A stretch of DNA of 45,748 nucleotides, from the NCBI RefSeq assembly GCF_913054395.1, contig NZ_CAJXIP010000015.1, forward strand, positions 1-45,748, read 5' to 3'. The notes under the pieces are model-generated. The model saw only the letters and a program-made list of their open reading frames with translations. It did no database searches and had not been told where the DNA came from. Source of the DNA: an uncultured Roseovarius sp. (GTDB lineage Bacteria; Pseudomonadota; Alphaproteobacteria; Rhodobacterales; Rhodobacteraceae). Positions 9,658-18,009 of this stretch are shown in pieces (position 1 is the stretch's first letter; every line of letters starts with the position of its first letter). A program made the position numbers and the translations under genes.

Positions 9658-10397
9658 TCGCAAGCCTGCCGATGTACGATCGCCCTGAGACGGCGGAAGC
9701 CAATGACCGCCTCTGGCAGGGGGTCCGCGCAGAGCTTGGCTATGGCCCGGATCACCTGATCCGAGGCGCCGCCCCCTGGGATCACTGGCAAAGCCCCGAT
9801 CTTCTCCTGTCGCAGACCTGTGGCTATCCCTATCGCGCGCGCCTGCACGGTTCGGTCACGCTTGTGGGCACGCCGGTACTGGAACTGCCGGATTGCCCGC
9901 CGGGGCACTATTACTCTGTGTTTGTCGTTCGGCGCGACGATCCGCGCACCACGCCGGATGGTTTTGCAGACGCGCGCCTTGCCTATAACGAGGCGCTCTC
10001 GCAATCGGGATGGGCCGCCCCGCAGACCTATGCGATGACCCACGGATTCAGCTTTTCAAACCCCGTGCAAACCGGTGCGCACCGGGCCTCGGCCCGTGCG
10101 GTGGCCGAAAACCGCGCCGATATCGCCGCGCTCGACGCCCTTAGCTGGCAGATGATGCAACGCCATGATCCGTTTGCCGCCGAACTGCGTGAGCTTGCCC
10201 GCACGAAAGCGACCCCCGCCCTGCCCTATATTACCGCGCCCGGCCGCGATCCGGCGCCGATCTTTGCGGCGCTCGGCGCGGCAATCGCGGGGCTGTCCTT
10301 GACGGATCGCGCGACCCTTGGTCTTCGCGGCCTGACAACGATCGCCGCAGAGGCCTATCTGGCACAGCCCAATCCCGCGCCACCGCCGCCAAATTGA
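9654..10397 (+). CDS. PhnD-like phosphate/phosphonate-type substrate-binding protein
   Basis: This 247-residue protein belongs to the PhnD-like type 2 periplasmic-binding fold. Visible family marks are ASLPMYDRPE at the N-terminus, LLLSQTCGYPYR, GTPVLELPDCPPGHYYSVFVVRRDD and RLAYNEALSQSGW. No clear signal peptide precedes the domain, because MIASLPMYDRP goes straight into the first strand. It may therefore act in the cytoplasm, or as a sensor-type binding protein rather than a classical ABC receptor. No phosphonate permease or ATPase adjoins it. It overlaps the second TerB gene by four bases and a 123-base spacer separates it from the amino-acid transporter. The ligand is unknown. Confidence 0.8.
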   Translation: MIASLPMYDRPETAEANDRLWQGVRAELGYGPDHLIRGAAPWDHWQSPDLLLSQTCGYPYRARLHGSVTLVGTPVLELPDCPPGHYYSVFVVRRDDPRTTPDGFADARLAYNEALSQSGWAAPQTYAMTHGFSFSNPVQTGAHRASARAVAENRADIAALDALSWQMMQRHDPFAAELRELARTKATPALPYITAPGRDPAPIFAALGAAIAGLSLTDRATLGLRGLTTIAAEAYLAQPNPAPPPPN

Positions 10398-10520
10398 GCG
10401 GAGTCCACGCCATTTCGGCACCTAAGCGGCCAAAACAACCGTTTTGAACGTTGCATCGGCCCATTTTTTCGGCCCTATTAACAGCTGAATGTAAAATTGT
10501 AACCGAAACGGAACCCCGCC

Positions 10521-11297
10521 TTGCCCGATGCGACACCGGTCCTTGAAATCCGCAACCTGCACAAGGCCTATGGCGCACTTGAGGTAATCAAGGGCGTTTC
10601 GATCACCGCCCGCAAGGGTGATGTTGTCTCGCTTATCGGATCATCCGGATCGGGAAAATCGACTGTGCTGCGCTGTGCCAACCTTCTGGAAGACAGCCAG
10701 CAGGGCGATATTCTGTTCAAGGGAGAGCCGGTGAAATGGCGCGGTGAAGGCCTTGGCCGGCATCCCGCCGATCCCACGCAGGTGCTGCGCATCCGCACCA
10801 ATCTTTCGATGGTTTTCCAACAGTTCAACCTCTGGTCCCATATGACCATCCTGCAAAACGTGATGGAGGCCCCGATTACCGTTCTCGGGCGCGAGCGCGC
10901 CGAGGTCGAGGCCACCGCGCGCAAGCATCTCGACAAGGTCGGGATCGGCGACAAATGCGATGCGTTTCCCGCCCAGCTATCAGGCGGCCAGCAGCAACGC
11001 GCCGCGATTGCCCGCGCCCTTTGCATGGAGCCCGAGGCGCTGTTGTTTGACGAACCCACAAGCGCGCTTGACCCTGAGCTTGAGCAAGAGGTGATCCGCG
11101 TCATCCGTGATCTGGCCAATGAAGGCCGCACCATGATGATCGTCACACACGATATGAAAATGGCCGCCGATGTCAGCGACCATGTGGTGTTCCTGCACCA
11201 GGGGCTGATCGAAGAACAAGGCCCGCCAGAGACACTTTTCGGCGCCCCGAAATCGACGCGCCTGCAACAATTCCTCAGTTCGACAAACCCGGACTGA
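10521..11297 (+). CDS. Polar amino-acid ABC transporter ATP-binding protein (HisP/OccP-like)
   Basis: This is the 258-residue ATPase of an importer. Walker A is GSSGSGKST, the signature is LSGGQQQR and Walker B is LLFDEPTSALD. The loop KWRGEGLGRHPADPTQVLRIRTNLSMVFQQFNLW is typical of HisP/OccP/ArtP-type proteins for basic or opine amino acids. The only start that keeps the normal N-terminus (MPDATPVLEIRNLHKAYG) is TTG at 10521, since no ATG or GTG fits nearby; this suggests modest translation. It is the first gene of a four-gene operon with the binding protein and two permeases. Confidence 0.93.
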   Translation: MPDATPVLEIRNLHKAYGALEVIKGVSITARKGDVVSLIGSSGSGKSTVLRCANLLEDSQQGDILFKGEPVKWRGEGLGRHPADPTQVLRIRTNLSMVFQQFNLWSHMTILQNVMEAPITVLGRERAEVEATARKHLDKVGIGDKCDAFPAQLSGGQQQRAAIARALCMEPEALLFDEPTSALDPELEQEVIRVIRDLANEGRTMMIVTHDMKMAADVSDHVVFLHQGLIEEQGPPETLFGAPKSTRLQQFLSSTNPD

Positions 11298-11327
11298 GGC
11301 TGCGTACCAACCAAGGGAGACATAACA

Positions 11328-12041
11328 ATGAAAAAACTCATGCTTACGACCACCGCACTGGCCCTCACAGCCGGTTTTGCCATGGCCGATACGGTCCGTC
11401 TTGGCACCGAAGGCGCCTACCCCCCCTATAACTTCATCAACGACAAGGGCGAGGTTGACGGTTTTGAACGCGAGCTTGGCGACGAGCTTTGCAAGCGCGC
11501 AGAGCTGACCTGTGAATGGGTCACCAATGATTGGGACAGCATCATCCCCAACTTGGTTTCGGGCAACTATGACGTCATCATCGCCGGCATGTCGATCACC
11601 GATGAACGTGATCAGGTGATTGATTTCACACAGAATTACACCCTGCCCGACCCCTCGGCCTATCTCGCCGCGTCAAGCGGTGTTGACGTGACATCGGCCG
11701 TGATCGCAGCCCAGACCGGCACGATCCAGGCCTCTTTCGTGGCCTCAAGCGGTGCCACCCTCGTGGAATACGCAACCCCCGAGGAGACCGTTGCCGCAGT
11801 CCGCAATGGCGAGGCGGATGCCGTTCTTGCCGACCGTGCATACCTTGCCCCCATCGCCGATGAGGATGCCGGTCTTGAACTCCTCGATCAGTTGGAGCTG
11901 ATCGGTGGCGGCGTCGGCCTCGGCCTGCGCGAAAGCGACACCGAGCTGAAATCCACGCTGGACGCCGCGATCCAGTCGATGAAGGACGATGGCAGCCTGA
12001 ACGCCATGATCGAGAAGTGGGAAATCGGCCTGACCTTCTGA
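11328..12041 (+). CDS. Periplasmic polar amino-acid binding protein (HisJ/ArgT type)
   Basis: This 237-residue binding protein captures an amino acid for the ABC importer encoded around it. A Sec signal peptide is clear: MKK, then a hydrophobic core, then FAMA cut before Asp21. The mature part opens with TVRLGTEGAYPPYNFIN, the standard family-3 solute-binding start, followed by DGFERELGDELCKRA. It contains the MSITDERDQVIDFTQNY segment that contacts the ligand. An AAGGGAGA ribosome site precedes ATG 11328. The basic amino-acid preference (Lys/Arg/Orn/His) is inferred from similarity to HisJ-type proteins, not shown. Confidence 0.93.
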   Translation: MKKLMLTTTALALTAGFAMADTVRLGTEGAYPPYNFINDKGEVDGFERELGDELCKRAELTCEWVTNDWDSIIPNLVSGNYDVIIAGMSITDERDQVIDFTQNYTLPDPSAYLAASSGVDVTSAVIAAQTGTIQASFVASSGATLVEYATPEETVAAVRNGEADAVLADRAYLAPIADEDAGLELLDQLELIGGGVGLGLRESDTELKSTLDAAIQSMKDDGSLNAMIEKWEIGLTF

Positions 12042-12099
12042 TCAAGCCCTGCGGCGTGGCCACCCCCGGCCCCGCCCTTTCCCGATAAGGCCAGATGCA

Positions 12100-12984
12100 A
12101 TGTTCTCATTCTGCACCGATCCTGCCGCGCTTGAAGGGCTGAACTGGTTGTCGTGCTATTTGACGACAACCAAGCACATCCAGCTTTACTATGCGGTGGC
12201 AACGGTTCTGTTACTGCTCGGAATTACCGCCCCGGCGGCCCTTGCCTTTGGCTTTGGCGGGGCAATGGCGGCGCGTTCGCATCTTTTGCCGGTCCGCTGG
12301 TTCGGAAAATCCTATATATCGGTGGTGCGCGGCGTGCCCGACATCGCCTTTTTCCTGTTTTTCGTTATCGCCCTCGATCAGGCGTTCGAGTGGACGCGCC
12401 ATCAGGTCCTCTGCCCCGACTGGGACAAACCGATACGTCAGGGCAATGATTTCGTGGTCTGTCAGGCGGCCAAGCTTCCGCTCGGAACCGCGCCGCAATG
12501 GATTCATGAGACCTATGGGTTTTTCCTTGCGGTTCTGACCTTTGCGATCGTTTTTGGCGCCTTCGCGGCCAATGTCCTGTTCGGCGCGATGCGCGCCGTG
12601 CCACGCGCCCAGATGGAAACCGCCGAGGCCTATGGCATGACGCGCCGCCAAAGCTTTTGGCGCATCCTCGTGCCACAGATGTGGGTTTATGCCCTGCCCG
12701 GCCTCAGCAACCTCTGGATGGTGCTGATCAAGGCGACACCCCTTCTGTTCCTGCTCGGAGTCGAGGATATCGTCTATTGGGCGCGCGAACTTGGCGGCAC
12801 CTCCAACCCGCGCTTCACTGAATATCCGCATGGCGACTGGCGGATGTGGTATTTCCTCGGGCTGCTGGTGTTTTACCTCGGCTTCACCCGGGTCTCCGAA
12901 GTTTTCCTTGAAAAGCTCATGATCAAGCTGAGCCACGGACAGGCCACCACCGGCGGTGAAGCCCAGAGAAAGGCCACGGCATGA
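12100..12984 (+). CDS. Amino-acid ABC transporter permease (HisQ type)
   Basis: This 294-residue inner-membrane permease has several hydrophobic segments. The cytoplasmic EAA-type loop, ETAEAYGMTRRQSFWRILVPQMW (about residues 169-191), docks with the ATPase. An insert around CPDWDKPIRQGNDFVVCQ contains two cysteines and lies in a predicted periplasmic loop. It is a 58-base step from the binding-protein gene and overlaps the next permease by four bases. The pair would form the heterodimeric channel. It is somewhat longer than HisQ, mainly because of that loop. Confidence 0.9.
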   Translation: MFSFCTDPAALEGLNWLSCYLTTTKHIQLYYAVATVLLLLGITAPAALAFGFGGAMAARSHLLPVRWFGKSYISVVRGVPDIAFFLFFVIALDQAFEWTRHQVLCPDWDKPIRQGNDFVVCQAAKLPLGTAPQWIHETYGFFLAVLTFAIVFGAFAANVLFGAMRAVPRAQMETAEAYGMTRRQSFWRILVPQMWVYALPGLSNLWMVLIKATPLLFLLGVEDIVYWARELGGTSNPRFTEYPHGDWRMWYFLGLLVFYLGFTRVSEVFLEKLMIKLSHGQATTGGEAQRKATA

Positions 12985-13787
12985 GCTGTTTGCAGACCAT
13001 TCAGGATTACGGGCTGCGCAGCATCGGCATCGGCGAGCGGCTTTTGCCGCGTGATAATTTCACCCTCTGCGAACAGGTTACGCTGATCGGATCGGGGATG
13101 ATCTGGAACGTCTATTTCGGTGCGCTCGCGCTTTTGACCGGCTTTGTGCTTGCCACTGCGGTGGCGCTTGGCAAGGGGTCGCCCAATCCGCTTTTGCGCA
13201 AATCGTCCGAGTGGTTCATCTTCGTCTTTCGCGGCTCGCCGCTTTTTATCCAGTTCTTTTTCGCCTATTTCCTCTTCCTCTCCCTCAAGACGATCAGCCC
13301 GTTTTTCGACGTGCTGACCTCGGCCTTTCTGGGGGCGCTGATCGTGCTGTTTCTCAACACCGCCGCCTACTCGGGCGAGATTTTCTATGGCGCCCTGCGC
13401 TCAATCCCCAAGGGCGATGTCGAGGCGGCCGATGCCTATGGGTTTACCGGTATGGCGCGGTTTCGCCGGATCATCTGGCCGACCATGCTGCGCCTCGCCT
13501 GGCCTGCCTATACGAACGAGGCGATCTTTCTGTTTCACGCAACGACGCTTGTGTTCTTTTCCGGTTTCCCGGTCTGGCAGCAACGCGGCGACGCGCTCTA
13601 TTATGCGAAATATTTCGCCGACAAGACCTTCAACCCCTTCGTGCCCTACCCGATCCTTGCCGGCTATTTCATCCTTTTGACACTTGCGGTGATCGCCAGC
13701 TTTGGCCTGGTCAACCGCTATCTCAACCGGCACCTGCCGCAAGAGGCGCGCCGCAGGCTCAAGATCAGGATGAACCTGATCCGCTAG
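12981..13787 (+). CDS. Amino-acid ABC transporter permease (HisM type)
   Basis: This is the second permease, 268 residues. The EAA loop is VEAADAYGFTGMARFRRIIWPTMLRLAWPAYTNEAIF in the second half, and there are about five hydrophobic segments. It overlaps the preceding permease (ATGA at 12981-12984), so translation is coupled. A basic C-terminal tail (RRRLKIRMNLIR) follows the last helix. The downstream nucleotidyltransferase gene begins only 18 bases later and may share the transcript, though it has no known link to transport. Confidence 0.9.
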   Translation: MSCLQTIQDYGLRSIGIGERLLPRDNFTLCEQVTLIGSGMIWNVYFGALALLTGFVLATAVALGKGSPNPLLRKSSEWFIFVFRGSPLFIQFFFAYFLFLSLKTISPFFDVLTSAFLGALIVLFLNTAAYSGEIFYGALRSIPKGDVEAADAYGFTGMARFRRIIWPTMLRLAWPAYTNEAIFLFHATTLVFFSGFPVWQQRGDALYYAKYFADKTFNPFVPYPILAGYFILLTLAVIASFGLVNRYLNRHLPQEARRRLKIRMNLIR

Positions 13788-13805
13788 CCCCCGGAAGGAC
13801 TTAAG

Positions 13806-14408
13806 ATGCCCGCCGATATCGTGTTGCTCATTCCCGCAGCCGGATCGTCGTCGCGCATGGCGCCGCACGACAAGCTTTTGGAGCCGATCGACGGGGTGCC
13901 ACTGCTGCGCCGGCAGGTGATGATGGCGCTGCGAACCGGCTGTGATGTGCTGGTGACCCTATCGCCGGATCACCCCGCGCGCCGCGCGGCACTCTCGGGC
14001 ATCAGCGACGGGCGGCTTCATCTCCAAGAGGTGCCCGAGGCCGCCGAAGGGATCGCCGCGTCGATCCGAAGAGGTGCCGCATGGGCCGAATCCCGACGCG
14101 CATCGGGGCTTATGGTGGTGCTGGCCGATATGCCAGACCTTGACGCCGCCGACCTTAACCTAATGCTTCAGGGTTTTGATCTCAAAACAGTTTGCCGCGC
14201 TGTGGACGAGGCTGGGACACCAGGTCATCCGGTCGTTTTCCCTGCGGATCTTTTGCCCGCCCTCAAACGTCTTTCAGGCGATCAGGGCGCGCGCGCGATC
14301 CTGCGCAGCGAGCGGGTGATGCATATCCAACTGCCCGGCACCCACGCCACGACCGACCTTGATACGCCCGAGGCCTGGGCCACTTGGCGGGCACGCAGCG
14401 GGCGTTAA
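13806..14408 (+). CDS. MobA/MocA-like nucleotidyltransferase (molybdenum cofactor cytidylyl/guanylyltransferase family)
   Basis: This 200-residue protein is of the NTP_transf_3 family. The nucleotide motif LLIPAAGSSSRMAPHDKLLEPIDGVPLLRR is at residues 7-36, and the metal-binding Asp segment VVLADMPDLDAADL is near residue 105. MocA proteins add CMP to molybdopterin for enzymes of the xanthine dehydrogenase type. A three-subunit enzyme of that type is encoded at 36.5-40.1 kb, so a supporting role is plausible but not linked by position. AAGGAC at 13795 is a good ribosome site. A hairpin terminator follows. Confidence 0.85.
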   Translation: MPADIVLLIPAAGSSSRMAPHDKLLEPIDGVPLLRRQVMMALRTGCDVLVTLSPDHPARRAALSGISDGRLHLQEVPEAAEGIAASIRRGAAWAESRRASGLMVVLADMPDLDAADLNLMLQGFDLKTVCRAVDEAGTPGHPVVFPADLLPALKRLSGDQGARAILRSERVMHIQLPGTHATTDLDTPEAWATWRARSGR

Positions 14409-14433
14409 CCTCGTTTTCTGACCCATTCACGCA

Positions 14434-14462
14434 AACAATCCCGGCCATTGACCGGGATTGTT
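14434..14462. terminator. Hairpin terminator after the nucleotidyltransferase gene
   Basis: An 11-base perfect stem AACAATCCCGG (14434-14444) pairs with 14452-14462 around a 7-base loop, 25 bases past the stop codon. It is followed by CGCTATTT rather than a clean T run. It sits in the convergent gap with the RTX/Hint gene and could act on both strands. Confidence 0.7.
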
Positions 14463-14507
14463 CGCTATTTCGAAACCGGATCAGCCCCCGCAACCGATTT
14501 CTGGTCA

Positions 14508-14530
14508 GCCCATCCCCAAGGGGAATGGGC
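14508..14530 (-). terminator. Second hairpin in the convergent gap, downstream of the RTX/Hint gene
   Basis: GCCCATCCCC (14508-14517) pairs with GGGG-A-ATGGGC (14520-14530) with one bulged base and a two-base loop centre. It lies 24 bases beyond the stop of the minus-strand RTX/Hint gene. There is no clear U tract, so termination is a guess. Confidence 0.45.
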
Positions 14531-14553
14531 GGACCGGCTGCAAACCGGGTGAC

Positions 14554-16344
14554 CTATTTGACTAACAACCGTGCTTCGTGCCGCTTGAGAGAACGCCGCG
14601 CCGCCTGATAGGCCTCGATGCCTTTGACCTCGCGCAGGTCCGGGAACAGATCATAGATCTCGTCGCGCTGTGCGCTGCCCATGCCATCCAGAACCTGTTC
14701 GCCGGGCTGAAAACTCTCGGTCCAGGCGCCGTTGGAGAGCACGACCTCATGCTGGTCGAACATGAAGTGGATATAGGTGGTGCCACTGCTTTCCACCCTG
14801 TCCACACCGTCCATACCAGTCAGATGTTTCGCCGCCGCCAGAACCTCGCGTTCTTCAAAGTAAAGCGCCGCGCGTTCGTTGTTCAGCAGAATCCGGTGCT
14901 GCGGGCTGACCAGCATGTCACGTTCCGGCAACCCCTGGCCAAGCGCTCCCGCCCGGATCAGAACCGGCTGGAGATGCGGTGACCTGATCAGATCCTGACC
15001 GCCAAGCGCCCGGTGACCGATCCAGCGGATTTCCTGAAGACCGTTGTCCCTCGTGATGATCCGATCGCCAACCTGCAACTCTTCCACAAGCTTTTCACCG
15101 CGCGGCGTGGCAATCGCCGTGCCCGGAGTGAAACAGGGAATGAGGTTTTCGATTTCGCGGAAGGTCATTTCGCCGGTGACTTCTCCGTCACCATCAAGAA
15201 ATTCGATCCGGCCCGAGGTAGAATTGCCGTCAGGATCGACGGTTTCGTCAACCACCCGCAGCGGGCCAGAACCGCTGAGGTCAAGGGTGTCATAGTCGGT
15301 GCCGGTGCTGCCGCCATCGGCCACATCGCCTGCGGTGCCTCCGATGATCGTGTCCTGATCAGCGCCACCCTCAATCAAATCGGCCCCGGCGCCGCCGGTC
15401 AGAACGTCATCGCCCTCTTCACCAAACAGGCTATCGTCGCCGTCACCGCCCAAAAGCGTGTCATTGCCCGGCGCGCCGGCGTCGATGACGCCGCCCGGCG
15501 CATCAAAATAGACGTCCGTCACGTTGATCCCGTCCGAATCCGGACCAGATTCCGCATAGCGGATCACCAGCGACACGGCGGGCCCCGCAATATCGACCAG
15601 AACCGAATTATCCGCCGCATCATCACCAAGCGTGGAGCTGGAGCCGGATCCTTCGGCAGTGTCCGGCCCGGTGGCCACCACAGATGCCCCGGTTGTCAGC
15701 GTCACGGGAACAAGGTTATCGAATTCATCAAACGCATAGACACGAATATTCTCATCGCCGTCCAGGTCATTTATCCGGAACGAAATATTCTCGACGCCTT
15801 CTGAAAACTCAAGCTTGAGGTCGGTGAATGTGTGTTCGTTGCCAAGGTCGGCTGCAAGCGAACTGTTGGGGTCCGCCGGGGCGCCGCCGGTGTCGATGCC
15901 GTCGACGGTCTGCGGGTTGGACGCAAACTCGGTCGTGCTGGGCCCTGTGGCTGTCAGCTGAAAAAAGGTGACATCGACAGTACCGGTATTCTGCGTGAAA
16001 GCCGTGATCGCGTCGCCGCCTTCGATCGGGGCGGGCCCATCCGGATCCGGCGCCAGGTCCCATTCAAAGCTTTCGCGACCGCCGCTGTCGAGGCTGTTGC
16101 TATCGCCATAGATGACATCGTTGCCTGCGCCGCCCTCTACACTGTCATTGCCCGACCCGGCGTAAACCGTGTCGTTTCCATCTTCGGAAAGGATCGTATC
16201 ATCACCGCCAAACCCGTCGACCACATCGTCATTGGAGCCGTCCGCCGCATCGTTGTTGTCAATGCGATCACCGTCAACGTCCGCAGCATAATCCAGATCA
16301 ATCCGGTTCCCGGCGTTGTCGCCTTCCACTTTATTAATCGGCAT
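14554..16344 (-). CDS. RTX calcium-binding repeat protein with C-terminal Hint (Hedgehog/intein) domain
   Basis: This is a 596-residue acidic protein, probably exported by type I secretion. Residues about 44-82 and 293-338 carry nonapeptide RTX repeats (GGDDTILSEDGNDTVYAGSG and GNDTLLGGDGDD), which bind calcium outside the cell. Between them (about 115-285) is a beta-rich region of unknown role. A Hint_2 domain begins at Cys404 (CFTPGTAIATPRGEKLVEEL, then VGDRIITRDNGLQEIRWIG) and extends to about residue 550. Such domains can self-cleave using the Cys. No Sec signal is present and no type I ATPase or membrane-fusion gene lies nearby. AGGAG stands six bases before ATG 16344. The upstream spacer is AT-richer than the surroundings, which hints at acquisition. 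Confidence 0.9.
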   Translation of the reverse strand: MPINKVEGDNAGNRIDLDYAADVDGDRIDNNDAADGSNDDVVDGFGGDDTILSEDGNDTVYAGSGNDSVEGGAGNDVIYGDSNSLDSGGRESFEWDLAPDPDGPAPIEGGDAITAFTQNTGTVDVTFFQLTATGPSTTEFASNPQTVDGIDTGGAPADPNSSLAADLGNEHTFTDLKLEFSEGVENISFRINDLDGDENIRVYAFDEFDNLVPVTLTTGASVVATGPDTAEGSGSSSTLGDDAADNSVLVDIAGPAVSLVIRYAESGPDSDGINVTDVYFDAPGGVIDAGAPGNDTLLGGDGDDSLFGEEGDDVLTGGAGADLIEGGADQDTIIGGTAGDVADGGSTGTDYDTLDLSGSGPLRVVDETVDPDGNSTSGRIEFLDGDGEVTGEMTFREIENLIPCFTPGTAIATPRGEKLVEELQVGDRIITRDNGLQEIRWIGHRALGGQDLIRSPHLQPVLIRAGALGQGLPERDMLVSPQHRILLNNERAALYFEEREVLAAAKHLTGMDGVDRVESSGTTYIHFMFDQHEVVLSNGAWTESFQPGEQVLDGMGSAQRDEIYDLFPDLREVKGIEAYQAARRSLKRHEARLLVK

Positions 16345-17089
16345 TTTCGTCTCCTATAACACTCGGACACACACGTGCTTTGAGCCTATGAATAAATTTC
16401 ATCTCGCGGACGATGTTTTGGCGCACGGCGACCTGCACAAAAATTACAAGAGAGAAATTGCCGAGGTCGACAATGACAGACTGCGGAATTGACCCCGCGT
16501 CACGTGACATTCATGCGTTGTTTAATACAACTCAGCGAACGCACCCCTTGCCGCACCGAAAGGTGCGTAAAATTGTGCGGCCGCCCCCACGACCTACAGA
16601 CATCGCCCCCCAGTTGGGCTGAGTTCGTTTTACCTAAAGGAGAAGCAACTCCAAAGGGAATTTTGACTGAAAGGCGTCAAAAACATGTCTGAAATGCCGG
16701 GAATTCGGAGCTTCTATCATCTGGGCGCCACATCTTTTGGGCGAAATTGTTTCACATATGAGCCGAACTTTTCCACAAAATAGGGTTTTCCCGCTGAAAT
16801 CCGAAATAAAACCGGCTAGCAAACACGTTTTGCGTGTAATTGTTTCCAACCTGATATCGAGAACGCCGTGCCCCAAATTCCGCCATATTTTGGCCACATC
16901 CTTAATGGGTTGTGGCCTGATCGTGAGGCAATCGCTAATTTCAGCCTCCATCATCCAAATAATGGAAACAAATAAACCGACAGCCGCGACAAAGGGATGA
17001 TTCGCAGACATTGTTCTTGCACTTTCGTCTGCGTGATCAGGCCCTCAACTGTTCGGTTATCGAGTCATCCGTGATGCTTTTATGCAGCG
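16345..17089. other. 745-base AT-richer spacer without a convincing gene
   Basis: This lies between the 5' end of the RTX/Hint gene and the 3' end of ubiV. A 60-base sample at 16741-16800 is about 40% GC, well below the neighbours. Short open frames at 16634-17011 (minus) and 16737-17000 (plus) have no ribosome site, family resemblance or normal codon use for this genome. Visible structure: a hairpin with a 6-base stem and GAAA loop at 16552-16567 (CGCACC/GGTGCG), overlapped by an alternative CCGCAC/GTGCGG pairing (16551-16580), and a TTTTGAC/GTCAAAA inverted repeat at 16661-16682. It most likely contains the RTX/Hint promoter and perhaps a decayed gene or small RNA. Confidence 0.6.
16661..16682. 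repeat. Inverted repeat TTTTGAC-N8-GTCAAAA
   Basis: The perfect 7-base arms at 16661-16667 and 16676-16682 are separated by TGAAAGGC. The half-site TTGAC/GTCAA recalls FNR/Dnr/NnrR-type sites, but those have a 4-base spacer and here it is 8, so that reading is not supported. It could be an operator for another dimeric regulator or a small hairpin. It lies about 320 bases upstream of the RTX/Hint gene. Confidence 0.35.
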
Positions 17090-18004
17090 TCAGGCAGGCG
17101 ATGCCATCGCGATCCGCCGATACCCTGCCGCACCGTGATAAAACCCGTTGCTGAGAGGCACCGCGCCGCAAAGACGCCCAAGACAGTCATCGGCCTCATC
17201 CATCGAAAGCTTTCCGTCCAGCCTGTCGCGGAACACGCCCGCGACCGCCACCATGTCCACATCCTGCGGCATGAGTCGCAGGTGCGTCACCCCGTCGGCG
17301 AGCAAACGATCCGCCTCGGGTAACAGATCGACGTAGCTCTCGGATTGGGTCTGTATCCCGTTCACCCGCAAGATCGCATGGTCGTCGGTGGTGCGCAGCG
17401 GCATTCCGTCAGCATCGCCTTCACAGACGAACTGGCAATTGTCTTTGGTCCGCCCATGCGCCCGCGCGTGGTAGCAGCGCGCCGACACCGCAAGCGAGGC
17501 CCGGCCAAACACCTGCACCTCGACACCCAATCCCAGGGCGCGGGCCGCTTTGGCCGCGACCGCGATGGCCGGGCCGGGCAATTCGGTCGGCAGGCAGACA
17601 TGGGTTGCGCCCTGCCCGGCCATCCACGCGATCGTCGCCTCGTTATAGGCGTTCATGAAGGGACCGATGCGGTGCGCCTGCCTGCCCCGCGCATAAAGCC
17701 CCGCCGCGTTGTTGATCTCGATCTCGGGGGTTTCCATCGCGCACAGGTCGTTGGTCGCCTTACGCTCGCGTTTCAGCATCACCTCGGCCAGTGTCGAGAC
17801 AATCACCGTCTTGCCCCCGCGTTCCAGTCGCGCGATGGTCTCGGGCAGGTCGGCTTCGTGAAACGGCGCACGCTTGGAACAGATCACCTCGCCGAGATAG
17901 ACCTCGTCCACCGGTGATTCATCGGCGATGCGCGCGTAGAAATCCCGCCGCGTCCCGGCAGGCCAGTGATAGGCGATAGGTCCGAGTGTCAATTTTGTCG
18001 TCAT
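17090..18004 (-). CDS. ubiV: UbiV, O2-independent ubiquinone biosynthesis protein (U32 peptidase-like)
   Basis: UbiV forms a heterodimer with UbiU that hydroxylates the ubiquinone ring without oxygen, using a [4Fe-4S] cluster in each subunit. The protein is 304 residues from ATG 18004 (MTTKLTLGPIAYHW). A second ATG at 18019 would overlap ubiU by 10 bases and is possible, but 18004 fits the family N-terminus. All four expected cluster cysteines are visible: Cys42 (GEVICSKR), Cys177, Cys190 and Cys194 (DNCQFVC). It is the last gene of the ubiT-ubiU-ubiV run. No terminator is obvious in the 745-base spacer beyond it. Confidence 0.92.
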   Translation of the reverse strand: MTTKLTLGPIAYHWPAGTRRDFYARIADESPVDEVYLGEVICSKRAPFHEADLPETIARLERGGKTVIVSTLAEVMLKRERKATNDLCAMETPEIEINNAAGLYARGRQAHRIGPFMNAYNEATIAWMAGQGATHVCLPTELPGPAIAVAAKAARALGLGVEVQVFGRASLAVSARCYHARAHGRTKDNCQFVCEGDADGMPLRTTDDHAILRVNGIQTQSESYVDLLPEADRLLADGVTHLRLMPQDVDMVAVAGVFRDRLDGKLSMDEADDCLGRLCGAVPLSNGFYHGAAGYRRIAMASPA

Positions 18005-18009
18005 CGGTG

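Noticed and set aside
16661..16682. FNR/Dnr-type box
   Set aside because: The half-sites fit loosely, but the spacer is eight bases, not four, so a CRP/FNR protein would not bind as known.
16634..17011. 125-residue frame in the AT-rich gap
   Set aside because: It has no ribosome site, no recognisable family and a composition unlike the genome's genes. It is kept only as part of the spacer entry.
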